A stretch of DNA of 64,000 nt, from positions 16,654 through 80,653 of the forward strand of contig JAFIFV010000016.1 of the NCBI GenBank assembly GCA_020831845.1, in the 5' to 3' direction. Shown in pieces: positions 8,476-17,420 of this stretch (its first letter is position 1; the number at the start of each line of letters is the position of its first letter). The DNA is from Ectothiorhodospiraceae bacterium (lineage in GTDB: Bacteria > Pseudomonadota > Gammaproteobacteria > Nitrococcales > Aquisalimonadaceae). Under the pieces are notes generated by a model, which was given only the letters and a program-made list of their open reading frames with translations, had not been told where the DNA came from and ran no database searches. Position numbers and translations under genes: made by a program.

Positions 8476-9897
8476 CTACAGCATCTGCGACAGTGTCAGC
8501 AATGCGCGTTCCACGCGATTGTCCCAGTGGCAGGCGCAGGAAAGCCGCATGCAGTTCCGGTACTTCTGCGTGGCCGAGAAGACAGGACCGGGCGCAATGC
8601 TCACGCCCCGCTCCAGCGCTCGGCCGGCCAGTTCGAAGGTATCCACGCTGCCGGGTAGCTCCACCCAGATCACGAATCCCCCGCTAGGCCTGGTCACCCG
8701 CGTGCCCGGGGGGAAGTGGCGGGTGACCGCATCCGTCATGCGCGTCACGGCCCTGGAATAGTCCACCCGCATCTGCCGCAGATGGCGTTCGTAGCGTCCG
8801 CTTTCCAGCAGCTCGGCCACGCCCAGCTGCAACGCCCCCGATGTGGCCAGATTAGTCACGTATTTGAGGTATTCAACCCGCTCCAGGTGACGCCGACCCG
8901 GCGCGATCCAGCCCACCCGCAGGCCGGGCGCCATGGTTTTCGAGAACGAGGCGCAGTAGAGAATATCCGCCCGTGGCTCCAGCCCCTTGCAGGCACTGGG
9001 GCGGACCTTGCTGAACCCCAGATCACCGTAGACATCATCCTCGATCAGCGGAATGCCGTGTTCGGACAGCAGTTCCACCAGTGCACGCTTGCGCCCATCG
9101 CCCATACAGAAGCCCAGTGGATTGCTGAAATTCGGCACCACCACGCAGGCCTTTACGGGCCACCGTTCAATCGCCAGTTTCAGCGCGTCAACGGAAATAC
9201 CCTGCTGCGGGTCGGTTGGAATCTCCAGCGCCTCCAGGCCCAACGAATCGATCACCTGCAGCAGCCCGTAGAAGGTCGGCGACTCGATGGCCACGACGTC
9301 CCCCGGCTTCGTTACTGCGCGTAGCGCCAGCGTCAACGCCTCCTGGCAGCCATTGGTAATCACAAGCTCGTCGGGGTTCATCACGCAACCGGCCTCGGTC
9401 ATGCGGCGGGCAATCTGCCTGCGCAGCTCCGGCAGGCCGGGCGGAAACTCGTAGCTCAGCGCCCGCAACCGGTGTTTCCGCAGCGACCGGGTGATGCAGC
9501 GCTCCAGCGATGCCGTCGGCAGGTACTCCGGGTCCGGCACTGCGGCGCCGAGCTGGACCACCTGCGGATCGTTGGCCGCCTTCAGCAGCCGCAGCACCAT
9601 GTCCTGGCCGGTGACCGGCGTGGGCGAAGAGCGCGGCGCCGAGGGTCCGGGCTGAGGCAACAGTTCCGTGGGGCGCTGGCGCACGTACATGCCGGAACGC
9701 TGGCGTGCCTCCACGTAGCCCACATCTTCCAGCCAGCGGTAGGCGGCCACCGCTGTGGATACGCTCACATCCAGTTGCCGGCTGAGCACTCGCACCCCCG
9801 GCAGGCGATCGCCGGGCCGATAGATGCCCCGCTCTATACGGTCTGCCAGTTCCTGGCCCAATTGCTCGTAGAGGTGGCCTTCAGCCTGGAGCATCAC
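8476..9897 (-). CDS. MocR-type regulator (GntR HTH fused to aminotransferase domain)
   Basis: A 473-residue MocR/PdxR-type protein. Residues ~5-75 form a GntR winged helix (YEQLGQELADRIERGIYRPGDRLPGVR, then SVSTAVAAYRWLEDVGYVEARQRSG). From ~100 on there is a fold-type I aminotransferase domain with ELVITNGCQEAL, PNFSNPLGF and the PLP-binding Lys320 in SFSKTMAPGLRVGW. Such proteins use PLP or a PLP adduct as effector. The gene is divergent from a class IV aminotransferase with an inverted repeat between them, so that enzyme is its likely target. Repressor or activator cannot be told. Confidence 0.93.
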   Translation of the reverse strand: MMLQAEGHLYEQLGQELADRIERGIYRPGDRLPGVRVLSRQLDVSVSTAVAAYRWLEDVGYVEARQRSGMYVRQRPTELLPQPGPSAPRSSPTPVTGQDMVLRLLKAANDPQVVQLGAAVPDPEYLPTASLERCITRSLRKHRLRALSYEFPPGLPELRRQIARRMTEAGCVMNPDELVITNGCQEALTLALRAVTKPGDVVAIESPTFYGLLQVIDSLGLEALEIPTDPQQGISVDALKLAIERWPVKACVVVPNFSNPLGFCMGDGRKRALVELLSEHGIPLIEDDVYGDLGFSKVRPSACKGLEPRADILYCASFSKTMAPGLRVGWIAPGRRHLERVEYLKYVTNLATSGALQLGVAELLESGRYERHLRQMRVDYSRAVTRMTDAVTRHFPPGTRVTRPSGGFVIWVELPGSVDTFELAGRALERGVSIAPGPVFSATQKYRNCMRLSCACHWDNRVERALLTLSQML

Positions 9898-9916
9898 AGT
9901 TGCCCTCGGTGCAAAC

Positions 9917-9949
9917 CGGTACAGATTCCATTCCGCGCGATCTGTACCG
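9917..9949. promoter_or_regulatory. Inverted-repeat operator between MocR gene and aminotransferase gene
   Basis: CGGTACAGAT (9917-9926) and its exact inverse ATCTGTACCG (9940-9949) are separated by 13 bp. A third, partial half site ATCTGTAATG follows near 9967. CTGTACC-like half sites are common at MocR-controlled promoters, so this is the likely binding site; the assignment is inference. Confidence 0.7.
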
Positions 9950-10037
9950 TATCAAAATTATGTTATTGAATCTGTAATGTGCCATGCCACTTCCATAGAG
10001 TGAAGTCTTCAATGACTTCAAATGGATGGAAGGCCCG

Positions 10038-10967
10038 ATGCGTCGCCAACGCCCGCTCGATACCGCCCTCGATTCCCCCGACCAGCGTCGTGCACCGGAA
10101 CAGGCTCTGTGCTGGATGAACGGCGAGCTGATGCCCGCAAGTCGCGCCCGTATCAGCGTGTTCGACCACGGCCTGCTTTACGGCGACGGCGTCTTCGAGG
10201 GCATCCGCTTCTACGACGGACACCCATTCCGGCTCCAGGAACACCTGCAGCGGCTGGTGCTATCCACCCGGGCGTTGGCGCTGCGAATCCTCTACGACAA
10301 CCATGAGCTGACCGAGGCCGTGCATGACATCATTGCCGCCTGCACATTCGGTAGCGGCTACCTGCGGCTGGTGGTCACGCGAGGCCCGGGCGCTCTGGGC
10401 CTGGATCCGGCATCCTGCCCCCGCCCGGAGGTGTTCATCATTGCCGACCGACTGCGCCTGGTGGACGAACAGGTACTGGAACGCGGCGCCCGCCTGATCA
10501 TCGCTTCGACCCGGCGCCTGCCGGCGGACGGGCTGGACCCGCGCATCAAGAGCCTGAACTACCTCAACCACATTCTCGCCAGGATCGAGGCCAACCACGC
10601 CGGCGCCGACGAGGCCATTCTGCTGAACGGTGCCGGGCGCGTGGCCGAAGGCACGGCGGACAACGTGTTCATCGTCCGGCATGGCGTGCTGCTGACGCCG
10701 CCACCGGTGGAAGGCGCGCTGGCTGGGATCACCCGGCAGGTGGTCCTGGAATTGGCGCAGGAGGCTGGAATACCGGTTCGGGAAACCCCACTGGCACCCT
10801 ACGACCTCTACACCGCGGACGAATGCTTTCTGACTGGCACCGCTGCAGAGCTGATCCCGGTGGCCTCCATCGACGGGCGTGCGCTGCCCCGCTGTCCCGG
10901 GATGCTGTACCGGGACCTGCAGCAACGATTCAGCGCACTGGTGGAGCTGTCAGGGAGGGCACCATGA
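10038..10967 (+). CDS. Class IV (branched-chain type) aminotransferase
   Basis: A 309-residue fold-type IV PLP enzyme of the IlvE / D-amino acid aminotransferase superfamily. Family marks are ARISVFDHGLLYGDGVFEGIR near residue 40, the PLP-binding Lys171 in RIKSLNYLNHILARIEA, EAILLNGAGRVAEGTADNVF and ECFLTGTAAELIPV. The ATG at 10038 has GGAAGG just upstream; an in-frame ATG at 10026 has no ribosome site. Control by the divergent MocR gene is likely. The stop overlaps the next gene's start (ATGA). IlvE itself or another amino-transfer role remain possible. Confidence 0.9.
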   Translation: MRRQRPLDTALDSPDQRRAPEQALCWMNGELMPASRARISVFDHGLLYGDGVFEGIRFYDGHPFRLQEHLQRLVLSTRALALRILYDNHELTEAVHDIIAACTFGSGYLRLVVTRGPGALGLDPASCPRPEVFIIADRLRLVDEQVLERGARLIIASTRRLPADGLDPRIKSLNYLNHILARIEANHAGADEAILLNGAGRVAEGTADNVFIVRHGVLLTPPPVEGALAGITRQVVLELAQEAGIPVRETPLAPYDLYTADECFLTGTAAELIPVASIDGRALPRCPGMLYRDLQQRFSALVELSGRAP

Positions 10968-11605
10968 CCATCCTGAACGGATTGAAACCGCTCACGATCC
11001 CGCTCGCGGCGACGCTTCTCCTGGTCGGCTGTGGGGGAAACGACGGGCCCCCGGCCCTGCGGGGCGAACTCTGCGAGTTCCGCTACGACACCTTCGGCAC
11101 CGCCACGGTCGTCACCGACCGGGCAACCCTGCGCCGCTCCCTGCTGGGCTGGCAACATGAGGAACACGACGGTTGCGCGGGCACCGACATCAGCCACGAC
11201 CTCGGGGACGGCGCCAGCTACCGATTCAGGGAGGGCACACTGCGCTACGTCGCGCCCGGCGACGGCAACAGCAGTGTGGTGAAGAAGGACGGCTGGCCGG
11301 CATTCGTCCACGTCGCCTTTCGCTCTGCCTGGCCGCGAATCAGAATCCAGGGCAGCGTCATGAACGAGGGCCCGCTCCACGCCTACGGCCTGGGAGAAGA
11401 CGGCAGCCTGTGGCTGATCCGGCTGAGTCGCGCCGGCCATGTGCGGTTCAGCCGGCAGGTGGATCGCCTGCCGGATACCTGGGCGCCGCTGGCCATCGCC
11501 GCCCCCGCAGGCCTGCGCGTGGTGACGCTGGCCTCGAACGACAGTGACACCAGGCTGTTCCATTACCGGATCGCCATGGGCAGTAACGTGACCACCCCAC
11601 CTTGA
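10964..11605 (+). CDS. Hypothetical lipoprotein
   Basis: A 213-residue protein with a signal peptide ending in the lipobox LLVGC (Cys ~24), so it should be a lipid-anchored envelope protein. The mature part (RYDTFGTATVVTDRATLRRSLLG and so on) has mixed strands and no motif I can name. The start overlaps the aminotransferase stop by four bases, making co-translation likely, but a functional link between a cytosolic transaminase and this lipoprotein is not obvious. A longer in-frame extension back to 10823 lies wholly within the aminotransferase gene and is rejected. Confidence 0.75.
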   Translation: MTILNGLKPLTIPLAATLLLVGCGGNDGPPALRGELCEFRYDTFGTATVVTDRATLRRSLLGWQHEEHDGCAGTDISHDLGDGASYRFREGTLRYVAPGDGNSSVVKKDGWPAFVHVAFRSAWPRIRIQGSVMNEGPLHAYGLGEDGSLWLIRLSRAGHVRFSRQVDRLPDTWAPLAIAAPAGLRVVTLASNDSDTRLFHYRIAMGSNVTTPP

Positions 11606-11704
11606 GGCAAGCAGGAGCGGCTGACCTGAAAGATGACGGGATTCCGTTATAGTGAACGACGGAGACCCGTTCCGGACAGCCAGGTCCGGCGATCAGGAGG
11701 AGCT

Positions 11705-12193
11705 GTGGAAAACGACACCGAACCGAAATGGAAATACCACGGCGTGCGTGTGGTGCGGCAGGACGAGTTGGATACCAACACGCCGCAGACGCCGGGGATG
11801 AACCGCGCCGCCGCCATCACCCATGCCCGCGCCGGCGCCGAGAAGCTGTGGGCCGGGACCGTGGTCATCCACCCCAAGGCCAAGACCGGCGCGCACCACC
11901 ACGGCCCGGTGGAGAGCGTAATATACGTTGTCAGCGGCAAGGCACGCATGCGCTGGGGAGACAACCTGGAATTCGTGGCCGAAGCCGGGCCCGGCGACTT
12001 CATCTACGTTCCTCCCTACGTCCCGCACCAGGAGATCAACGCCTCCGATATCGAGCCCCTGTCCTGCGTGCTGTGCCGCAGCGGCCAGGAACCGGTGGTG
12101 GTCAACCTGGACATTCCCGTGGTGGAACCGCCCGAGGAAGTGCACTGGGTGGATAATATCCACCCCGACCCGGAGACAGGGAAACGTGGCTAG
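11705..12193 (+). CDS. Cupin-domain protein
   Basis: A 162-residue single-domain cupin. The first cupin motif is visible as AKTGAHHHGPVESVIYVVSGKARMRWG (metal-binding His pair and Glu) around residues 58-85, and the second as PGDFIYVPPYVPHQEIN (Gly, Pro, His) near residue 100. I chose a GTG start at 11705 because AGGAGG lies six bases upstream; the open frame back to 11633 has no ribosome site. Substrate unknown. The stop codon TAG is part of the dispersed repeat at 12190-12211. Confidence 0.87.
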   Translation: MENDTEPKWKYHGVRVVRQDELDTNTPQTPGMNRAAAITHARAGAEKLWAGTVVIHPKAKTGAHHHGPVESVIYVVSGKARMRWGDNLEFVAEAGPGDFIYVPPYVPHQEINASDIEPLSCVLCRSGQEPVVVNLDIPVVEPPEEVHWVDNIHPDPETGKRG

Positions 12194-12211
12194 GGAAGCG
12201 CTGATCTATTC
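12190..12211. repeat. Dispersed repeat, half copy at gene end
   Basis: CTAGGGAAGCGCTGATCTATTC. The first TAG is the stop codon of the cupin gene, and the last bases overlap the 3' end of the Lrp gene, so the repeat separates two converging genes. Confidence 0.8.
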
Positions 12212-12685
12212 CATCTGCTCCAGCGGCAAGGGCCCGTTGTCCTTCACTGTCTGTATTGCGAAATTGCTGCGGATATCGCTCACCCAGGGAAGCCGCAGCA
12301 ACGTACCTGTAAGAAAGCTCTCATAGGCGGCAAGATCAGGTACGACCACCTGGAGCAGGAAGTCGGATTCCCCGGAGACGAGGTGGGCGGAAATCACCTC
12401 GGGCAGTGCGATAATGGCATCGCGAAAAGCGTTTGCCTGCTCCTCGTGATGACGCTCCACCTTGATTCCCACGAACACGGTAAGACCCAGTCCTACCTCC
12501 CTGCGATCAAGGCCGGCGTGGTATCCGCGGATCACGCCCGCCTCCTCCAGCATGCGGACACGGCGAAGGCAGGGGGATGGCGAGAGATTGACTTCTTCCG
12601 CCAGTTGCACGTTGCTCAAACGCGCATCGCGCTGCAAGGCGGCGAGTATTCGGCGATCAATCACATCCAGTCGGCGTCTTGGCAT
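12206..12685 (-). CDS. Lrp/AsnC-family transcriptional regulator
   Basis: A 159-residue Lrp-type regulator. The N-terminal helix-turn-helix reads LDVIDRRILAALQRDARLSNVQLAEEVNLSPSPCLRRVRMLEEAGVI. The C-terminal RAM domain (GLTVFVGIKVE, then VISAHLVSGESDFLLQVVVPDL) binds amino acids in this family. It is divergent from a LysE/RhtB exporter, a common arrangement in which Lrp-like proteins activate amino-acid export. Its own promoter candidate is at 12704-12732. Confidence 0.95.
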   Translation of the reverse strand: MPRRRLDVIDRRILAALQRDARLSNVQLAEEVNLSPSPCLRRVRMLEEAGVIRGYHAGLDRREVGLGLTVFVGIKVERHHEEQANAFRDAIIALPEVISAHLVSGESDFLLQVVVPDLAAYESFLTGTLLRLPWVSDIRSNFAIQTVKDNGPLPLEQME

Positions 12686-12703
12686 AAAAATGAAGTCCCC
12701 ATG

Positions 12704-12732
12704 AATTTATTGCAATCTTATGCCATAGACAA
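12704..12732 (-). promoter_or_regulatory. Candidate sigma70-type promoter for the Lrp gene
   Basis: On the minus strand TTGTCT (12732-12727) and TAAATT (12709-12704) are 17 bp apart in the AT-rich gap between the Lrp and LysE genes, giving a short leader before the ATG at 12685. Fair matches to both hexamers; unproven. Confidence 0.4.
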
Positions 12733-12813
12733 CAATCCAGACAGCACAAATAGCAAGCACATGCTGCAGACTCTCCGATAAGCTGGATCAAACGGTTACG
12801 TCGGAGCACGGGC

Positions 12814-13443
12814 ATGGAGCTTTACCTGTTCATCGCCGCACTGGTGGCTGTCTACCTGGTTCCAGGCCCGGACATGATTCTCGTCTTGCAGACCGGCATT
12901 GCACGCGGGAGAACCCTGGCATTCGCCACCGTGGCGGGACTGGCCAGTGCGAGAGGACTCCATGTGACCTTCGCCGCTCTGGGCCTGGCGGCAATGTTCA
13001 GAGCCGCCCCCGGGGCCTTCCTCGTGGTACGCATCGTCGGTGCCTGCTACATGCTGTGGCTGGCCATGCAGATGCTCAGAAGCGAGCCGGTGCCCCGGGA
13101 TGCCTGCTCAGCGCCGGCGGCGGGAATGGCGCGATCGTACCGCGCGGCATGGCGTCGCGGCCTCCTGACCAATCTCCTGAACCCGAAATCGCTGCTGTTC
13201 TGCTCGGTACTGCTGCCGCAGTTCATCCAGCCCGATCAAAGCCTGCTGCCCCAGTTCCTCGGGCTCGGCATCATTCTGGTCGGCATCGGCATCCTGTTCG
13301 ATTTGATGTATGCCACGGCCGGCGCACGCATGGGAGAATACATCACGGCCAGCCCCGGTCTGCAGCGCGCTCAACGCTGGCTGTTTGCAACACTGCTGGC
13401 GGGATTCGGCATGAGGCTGGCACTGGATGTTCCGGTGCCATGA
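12814..13443 (+). CDS. LysE/RhtB-family amino-acid exporter
   Basis: A 209-residue inner-membrane protein with about six TM segments. The family marks are the N-terminal VPGPDMILVLQTGIARGR stretch and the central GLLTNLLNPKSLLFCSVLLPQF motif. RhtB/LysE proteins export amino acids or related small metabolites. It is divergent from the Lrp-type gene at 12206-12685, which is its likely regulator. Starts at the ATG at 12814 after CGGAGCACGGGC. Confidence 0.93.
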   Translation: MELYLFIAALVAVYLVPGPDMILVLQTGIARGRTLAFATVAGLASARGLHVTFAALGLAAMFRAAPGAFLVVRIVGACYMLWLAMQMLRSEPVPRDACSAPAAGMARSYRAAWRRGLLTNLLNPKSLLFCSVLLPQFIQPDQSLLPQFLGLGIILVGIGILFDLMYATAGARMGEYITASPGLQRAQRWLFATLLAGFGMRLALDVPVP

Positions 13444-13532
13444 ACCCTCAGGCGACCGCAAGACATCACGGTAGTGCCGGACCGGTCTATAGTTAGTGGG
13501 TCATCCCTTTCGCCCACAAGGAGGATGGAAGG

Positions 13533-13940
13533 ATGCGCAGCCTGCTGGTGAAGGACGTGATGGCCAGGCATCCGCCGGCAATCAGGCTGGGTACGGATCT
13601 CCGGGAGGTGGTGAACACCCTGCTGGGTCATCACCTAACCGGCCTGCCTGTCACCGACGAAGCGGACCACGTTGTCGGCTTCGTCTCCGAGCAGGACTGT
13701 CTGAGGGCTCTGCTCGTCTCCAGCTACCACGCCGAAGGCGACCCCAAGGTGGAAGATGTGATGCACCACCCTCCCCTCACCGTGGCCCTGGACGACTCGG
13801 TGGTGGATGTTGCCGAGCAAATGCTCACGCAGAAACCGAAGATCTATCCTGTCCTTGACGACAACCGCCGGCTGGCCGGCATGCTGACGCGCAACCAGGT
13901 GCTGCGTGCCGTCAAGAACCGCCTGCTTCTCACCGTCTAG
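13533..13940 (+). CDS. Two-CBS-domain protein
   Basis: A 135-residue protein made only of a Bateman module. CBS1 (VKDVMARHPPAIRLGTDLREVVNTLL, then GLPVTDEADHVVGFVSEQDCLRALL) and CBS2 (VEDVMHHPPLTVALDDSVVDVAEQML, then IYPVLDDNRRLAGMLTRNQVLRAV) are both complete. Such stand-alone modules sense adenine nucleotides or similar ligands and act on a partner that cannot be named here. AAGGAGG lies upstream of the ATG at 13533. Confidence 0.93.
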   Translation: MRSLLVKDVMARHPPAIRLGTDLREVVNTLLGHHLTGLPVTDEADHVVGFVSEQDCLRALLVSSYHAEGDPKVEDVMHHPPLTVALDDSVVDVAEQMLTQKPKIYPVLDDNRRLAGMLTRNQVLRAVKNRLLLTV

Positions 13941-14062
13941 CGTCCTGAGCCAGACGTTCGCGGCATTCCTGCGGTCCCCCGAGGCGTGTCCTGGCCAGGC
14001 GGTGCTCGCAGCGAATGACTGGCACTTTGCCGGATCGGCAAGGTCGCCAGCCTCCAGCCGGA

Positions 14063-14503
14063 TCACGTGCGCTTGGTACCCTTGCCGGAGAAACCGCCCG
14101 CCCGAGGCATGGCAACTCTGATCCGGGCCGCCAAGCGCGGCGAGATCACCACCACCGCAAGGACTATCGGCCACAGATTGCCGTCCGCAAAGGTGTACTG
14201 CGCCAGCATCTGCTCCGGCGGGGTCCGGAGCAGAAAGCCAAGGGTGAACTCGAAAGCCATGGTGAGAACCAGCCAGTACAGGCCGACCAGCCAGTACCCG
14301 GAGGACTGGTGGATGGCGAGCCGTGGCACCGCGCCCAGGGCCACGAGAAATATGCATAGGGACAGCAGCATACCGCTCAGGGCATACCCCGCCGTCGTGC
14401 CAAGCAAGGGTTCCAGCAGCGCTTCGCGAAGCACGCCGTTCAGCACGGCCAGCGGCACGATCAGGCACCAGGCGATTGCTCCGCGCATCAGGGTGTTGAA
14501 CAT
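14063..14503 (-). CDS. Hypothetical four-TM membrane protein
   Basis: A 146-residue integral membrane protein with four hydrophobic segments (IAWCLIVPLAVLNGVL, ALSGMLLSLCIFLVALGAV, YWLVGLYWLVLTMAFEFTLGFLL and LWPIVLAVVVISPRLAARI). A basic tail ends the protein (GGFSGKGTKRT). I cannot name the family with confidence. The frame is open upstream through the acyl-CoA ligase end; the ATG at 14503 is chosen because it starts the first membrane segment. It follows the ligase gene by 64 bp on the same strand and may be the last gene of that operon. Confidence 0.7.
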   Translation of the reverse strand: MFNTLMRGAIAWCLIVPLAVLNGVLREALLEPLLGTTAGYALSGMLLSLCIFLVALGAVPRLAIHQSSGYWLVGLYWLVLTMAFEFTLGFLLRTPPEQMLAQYTFADGNLWPIVLAVVVISPRLAARIRVAMPRAGGFSGKGTKRT

Positions 14504-14567
14504 GCTCTCGCCGCTATTGGAAGTCACCGACCGCATCTTGCTTTGCCACCGCCGGCGCGCCGCCCTC

Positions 14568-16178
14568 TCAGCCCTGAACGCCGAACTGCTCGCGCACGGT
14601 CTTCTTGCTGAACTTGCCGGTGGAGGTCTTGGGTATTTCGTCGGTAAAAATGTAGTCGTCCGGCAGCATCCAGCGGGCAAAGCGCTTTTCCAGGAAGGCG
14701 TCCAGCGTCGCCTTTTCCAGCGGTTCACCGCTTCTGGTAACGACCACGGCAAGGGGGCGCTCACCCCATTTCTCGTGGGGAACGGCAATCACCGTTGCTT
14801 CGGAAACCTGGGGATGGCTCATGATGGCGTTTTCCAGCTCCACCGAACTGATCCATTCCCCGCCGGACTTGATCAGATCCTTGGTGCGATCCACCAGCCG
14901 CAGGTAGCCCAGGGGATCAATGGTGGCGACGTCGCCGGTGCGCAGCCACTCACCGTTATCGGCGAACTTGTCCTCGGCCACCGGCACCTTGTGGTAGCTG
15001 GCCGTAACCCAGGGGCCGCGAACCTGCAGCTCGCCCACTGACTCACCGTCCCAGGGTGCCTCGTTGCCGTTGTCGTCGATGATCCGCGCCTCCAGCATCG
15101 GCGAGATGATACCCATGCGGGCGCGACAGGCGAACTCGGCATCCCGCCCCTGGGCGGAGGTTTCCGGCCGCACGTCCAGCGTGGTGGCCAGCGACTGGGT
15201 CTCGGTCATCCCCCAACCCTGGGAAACCTTCAGGCCGTGACGGTCGAAACCACGAATCGCGCTTTCCGGAATGGCGGAGCCGCCGGAGAGCACCCGCAGG
15301 CCGGGCAGCTTCCAGCGCTCCGGCTCGGCATCCAGCGCCTGCAGCACGCCAAGCCAGATCGCCGGCACGCCCGCTGTCAGGGTCACGCGTTCCTCCTGGC
15401 ACAGCCGGAGCAGGCTTTCTGTATCCAGGTGCGGTCCGGGCAATACCTGCCGGGCGCCCACCATGGCCGCAGTGTAGGGCAGCGTCCAGCCGTTGGCGTG
15501 GAACATCGGCACCACCGGTAGCGCGGTATCCCGGAAGGACAGGTTGATGGCATCAGGCAGGGCCGCAGCCAGGGCCTGGATGCAAATGGAGCGATGCGAA
15601 TAGATCACCCCCTTGGGCCGGCCGGTGGTGCCGGAGGTGTAGCACATGGCGGCCGCGTCGGTTTCTTCCTTCTCCACGTAGGAAAAGTCGCCGCTGGCGC
15701 CGCCGATGAACTCCTCGTAGCTCTCCATGCCGGGAGGGACATCCTCACCGCTGAACGGCACCACCAGCACCCGTTCCAGGTTCACCTGCTCGCGGAACTG
15801 CTCGTACAGCGGCAGCAGCACGTCGTCGACGATCAGGAAACGATCTTCCGCATGGTTGACGATCCAAGCGATCTCGTCGGCGTGAAGCCGCAGGTTCAGC
15901 GTATGGGTCACGCCCCCCGCCGCCGGGATGCCGTAGTAGGCTTCCAGGTGGGCGTAGTTGTTCCACATCAGGGTGGCGACCCGGTCACCGGGTTTCAGCC
16001 CGGCGTTGACCAGCATCTCGGCCAGCGCCCTGGCGCGTTGATGGAATTCCCCATAGGTGTACCGGTGCCGGCTCCTGTCAGGCCGCTGCGACACCACTTC
16101 CACTTGCGGAAATACCTTGCCGGCGCGATCCAGCAGGTGGTCGATCATGAGCGGCGCGCCCATCATCGTTGACTGCAT
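14568..16178 (-). CDS. Acyl-CoA ligase (AMP-forming, fatty-acid type)
   Basis: A 536-residue adenylate-forming ligase. The P-loop is YTSGTTGRPKGVIYSHR near residue 184. The A5 motif is QGWGMTETQS, then GEWLRTGDVATIDPLGYLRLVDRTKDLIKSGGEWIS (hinge and A8), and the catalytic Lys near the C-terminus is in PKTSTGKFSKKTV. It activates a carboxylic acid to its CoA ester; the subfamily usually takes medium- or long-chain acids. AGGAGG precedes the ATG and directly abuts the repeat at 16190. Placed after TRAP and M20 genes, so it probably activates the acid that the amidohydrolase releases. Confidence 0.9.
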   Translation of the reverse strand: MQSTMMGAPLMIDHLLDRAGKVFPQVEVVSQRPDRSRHRYTYGEFHQRARALAEMLVNAGLKPGDRVATLMWNNYAHLEAYYGIPAAGGVTHTLNLRLHADEIAWIVNHAEDRFLIVDDVLLPLYEQFREQVNLERVLVVPFSGEDVPPGMESYEEFIGGASGDFSYVEKEETDAAAMCYTSGTTGRPKGVIYSHRSICIQALAAALPDAINLSFRDTALPVVPMFHANGWTLPYTAAMVGARQVLPGPHLDTESLLRLCQEERVTLTAGVPAIWLGVLQALDAEPERWKLPGLRVLSGGSAIPESAIRGFDRHGLKVSQGWGMTETQSLATTLDVRPETSAQGRDAEFACRARMGIISPMLEARIIDDNGNEAPWDGESVGELQVRGPWVTASYHKVPVAEDKFADNGEWLRTGDVATIDPLGYLRLVDRTKDLIKSGGEWISSVELENAIMSHPQVSEATVIAVPHEKWGERPLAVVVTRSGEPLEKATLDAFLEKRFARWMLPDDYIFTDEIPKTSTGKFSKKTVREQFGVQG

Positions 16179-16189
16179 TCCGGAACCCT

Positions 16190-16224
16190 CCTAGGGAAGC
16201 GCTGAAGTATTCACGCTTTCCTAA
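16190..16224. repeat. Dispersed repeat, hairpin form, inside the operon
   Basis: AGGGAAGCG (16193-16201) pairs with CGCTTTCCT (16214-16222) with one mismatch around CTGAAGTATTCA. TA borders both ends. The right end supplies the TAG stop codon of the M20 gene, and the left end touches the ribosome site of the ligase gene. Confidence 0.87.
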
Positions 16225-17399
16225 TCCTGTTTCTCCAGCGAGGCCCTTGCCAGACCGGTCAGCAGCTCGATGCCGTGGGGAATGATCCGGTCGTTGAAAT
16301 CGTATTGCTGGCTGTGCAGGCCATGCGTGTGCTCGTCGTCGGCGGCGCCGACGTGGATGTAGGCACCGGGGCACTCGGCCAGCATGAAGGCGAAATCCTC
16401 ACTGCCCATGCTGGGCTTGTAGTCCCTCGCCAGCGCATCCGCACCGAAGGCCTGCTCGATCACCCGCCGCGCGGTCTCGGTGGCCTCCGGGTCGTTCACG
16501 GTGGCCAGAAACCGCGTGTCGATGGCGAGTTCGATCCGGGCACCGTAGTACTCCTCCAGGCTTTCACAGAGCTTGCCCAGGGACACGCGCAGCCGCTCGG
16601 CGGAGACGTTGTCCAGGGCGCGCAGCGTTCCGCATAGCCGTGCGGTGTTCGGGATCACGTTGAAGCCATTCAGGTCACCGCTCTCGATGGCGCAGATACT
16701 GAGCACGGCCGGGCTCAGGGGATCGATTTCACGCGACACGATGGTGTGTGCGCGCTGAATGAGATCCGCCGCAATGCGGATGGGGTCGATGCAGCCATGC
16801 GGATTCAGACCGCCATGCCCACCCTTGCCGTGAATGGTGATATCGATGCGGTCACCGCTGGCCATGATGGGCCCGGGAATCAGGCCGAACTGCCCCAGCG
16901 GCAGCGCGGGCCAGTTGTGCAGCCCGTAGATCTCGCGCATGGGAAACCGCCGGAACAGGCCATCGTCCAGCATCGCGCGTGCCCCGCCCACACCTTCCTC
17001 CGCCGGCTGGAACACGAAATAGACCGTGCCGGCAAAGTCGTTGTTCGCCTGCAACTGTTCGATGGCGCCCAGCAGCATGGTGGTATGGCCATCGTGTCCA
17101 CAGGCATGCATGCAGCCGCTGTTGCGCGATGCATGCTCGACGCCGGTGTGCTCCTGCAGGGGCAGCGCATCCAGATCCGCGCGCAGGCCCACGCTCGCAG
17201 TGGATCGCCCCGCGTTGCCCACGAGCTTGGCTACAATGCCGGTACCGCCCACTTCGCCGGTGTAGTCGACACCCAGCGCATCCAGCTGCGCACGAACCTT
17301 CTTCGACGTTTCGTGTTCCGCAAACCCGAGTTCCGGCCAGCTGTGGAGCTCCCGCCGGAATTCCACCAGCCTGCGGAGATTATCGCTAGAGAGTTGCAT
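16221..17399 (-). CDS. M20-family amidohydrolase (hippurate hydrolase / N-acyl-amino acid type)
   Basis: A 392-residue metallo-amidohydrolase of the M20D branch. Metal-binding and catalytic marks are MHACGHDGHTTMLLGA near residue 100, FQPAEEGVGGARAM near 130, the dimerisation-domain segment GKGGHGGLNPHGCIDPI near 185, and a late PSMGSEDFAFMLAECPGAYIHVG. These enzymes cleave N-acyl amino acids such as hippurate to an acid plus an amino acid. The ATG at 17399 follows GGAGGAGTA. Located between the TRAP P gene and the acyl-CoA ligase. Its TAG stop falls in the repeat at 16190-16224. Confidence 0.92.
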   Translation of the reverse strand: MQLSSDNLRRLVEFRRELHSWPELGFAEHETSKKVRAQLDALGVDYTGEVGGTGIVAKLVGNAGRSTASVGLRADLDALPLQEHTGVEHASRNSGCMHACGHDGHTTMLLGAIEQLQANNDFAGTVYFVFQPAEEGVGGARAMLDDGLFRRFPMREIYGLHNWPALPLGQFGLIPGPIMASGDRIDITIHGKGGHGGLNPHGCIDPIRIAADLIQRAHTIVSREIDPLSPAVLSICAIESGDLNGFNVIPNTARLCGTLRALDNVSAERLRVSLGKLCESLEEYYGARIELAIDTRFLATVNDPEATETARRVIEQAFGADALARDYKPSMGSEDFAFMLAECPGAYIHVGAADDEHTHGLHSQQYDFNDRIIPHGIELLTGLARASLEKQD

Positions 17400-17420
17400 T
17401 ACTCCTCCCTGTTCCGTGAG

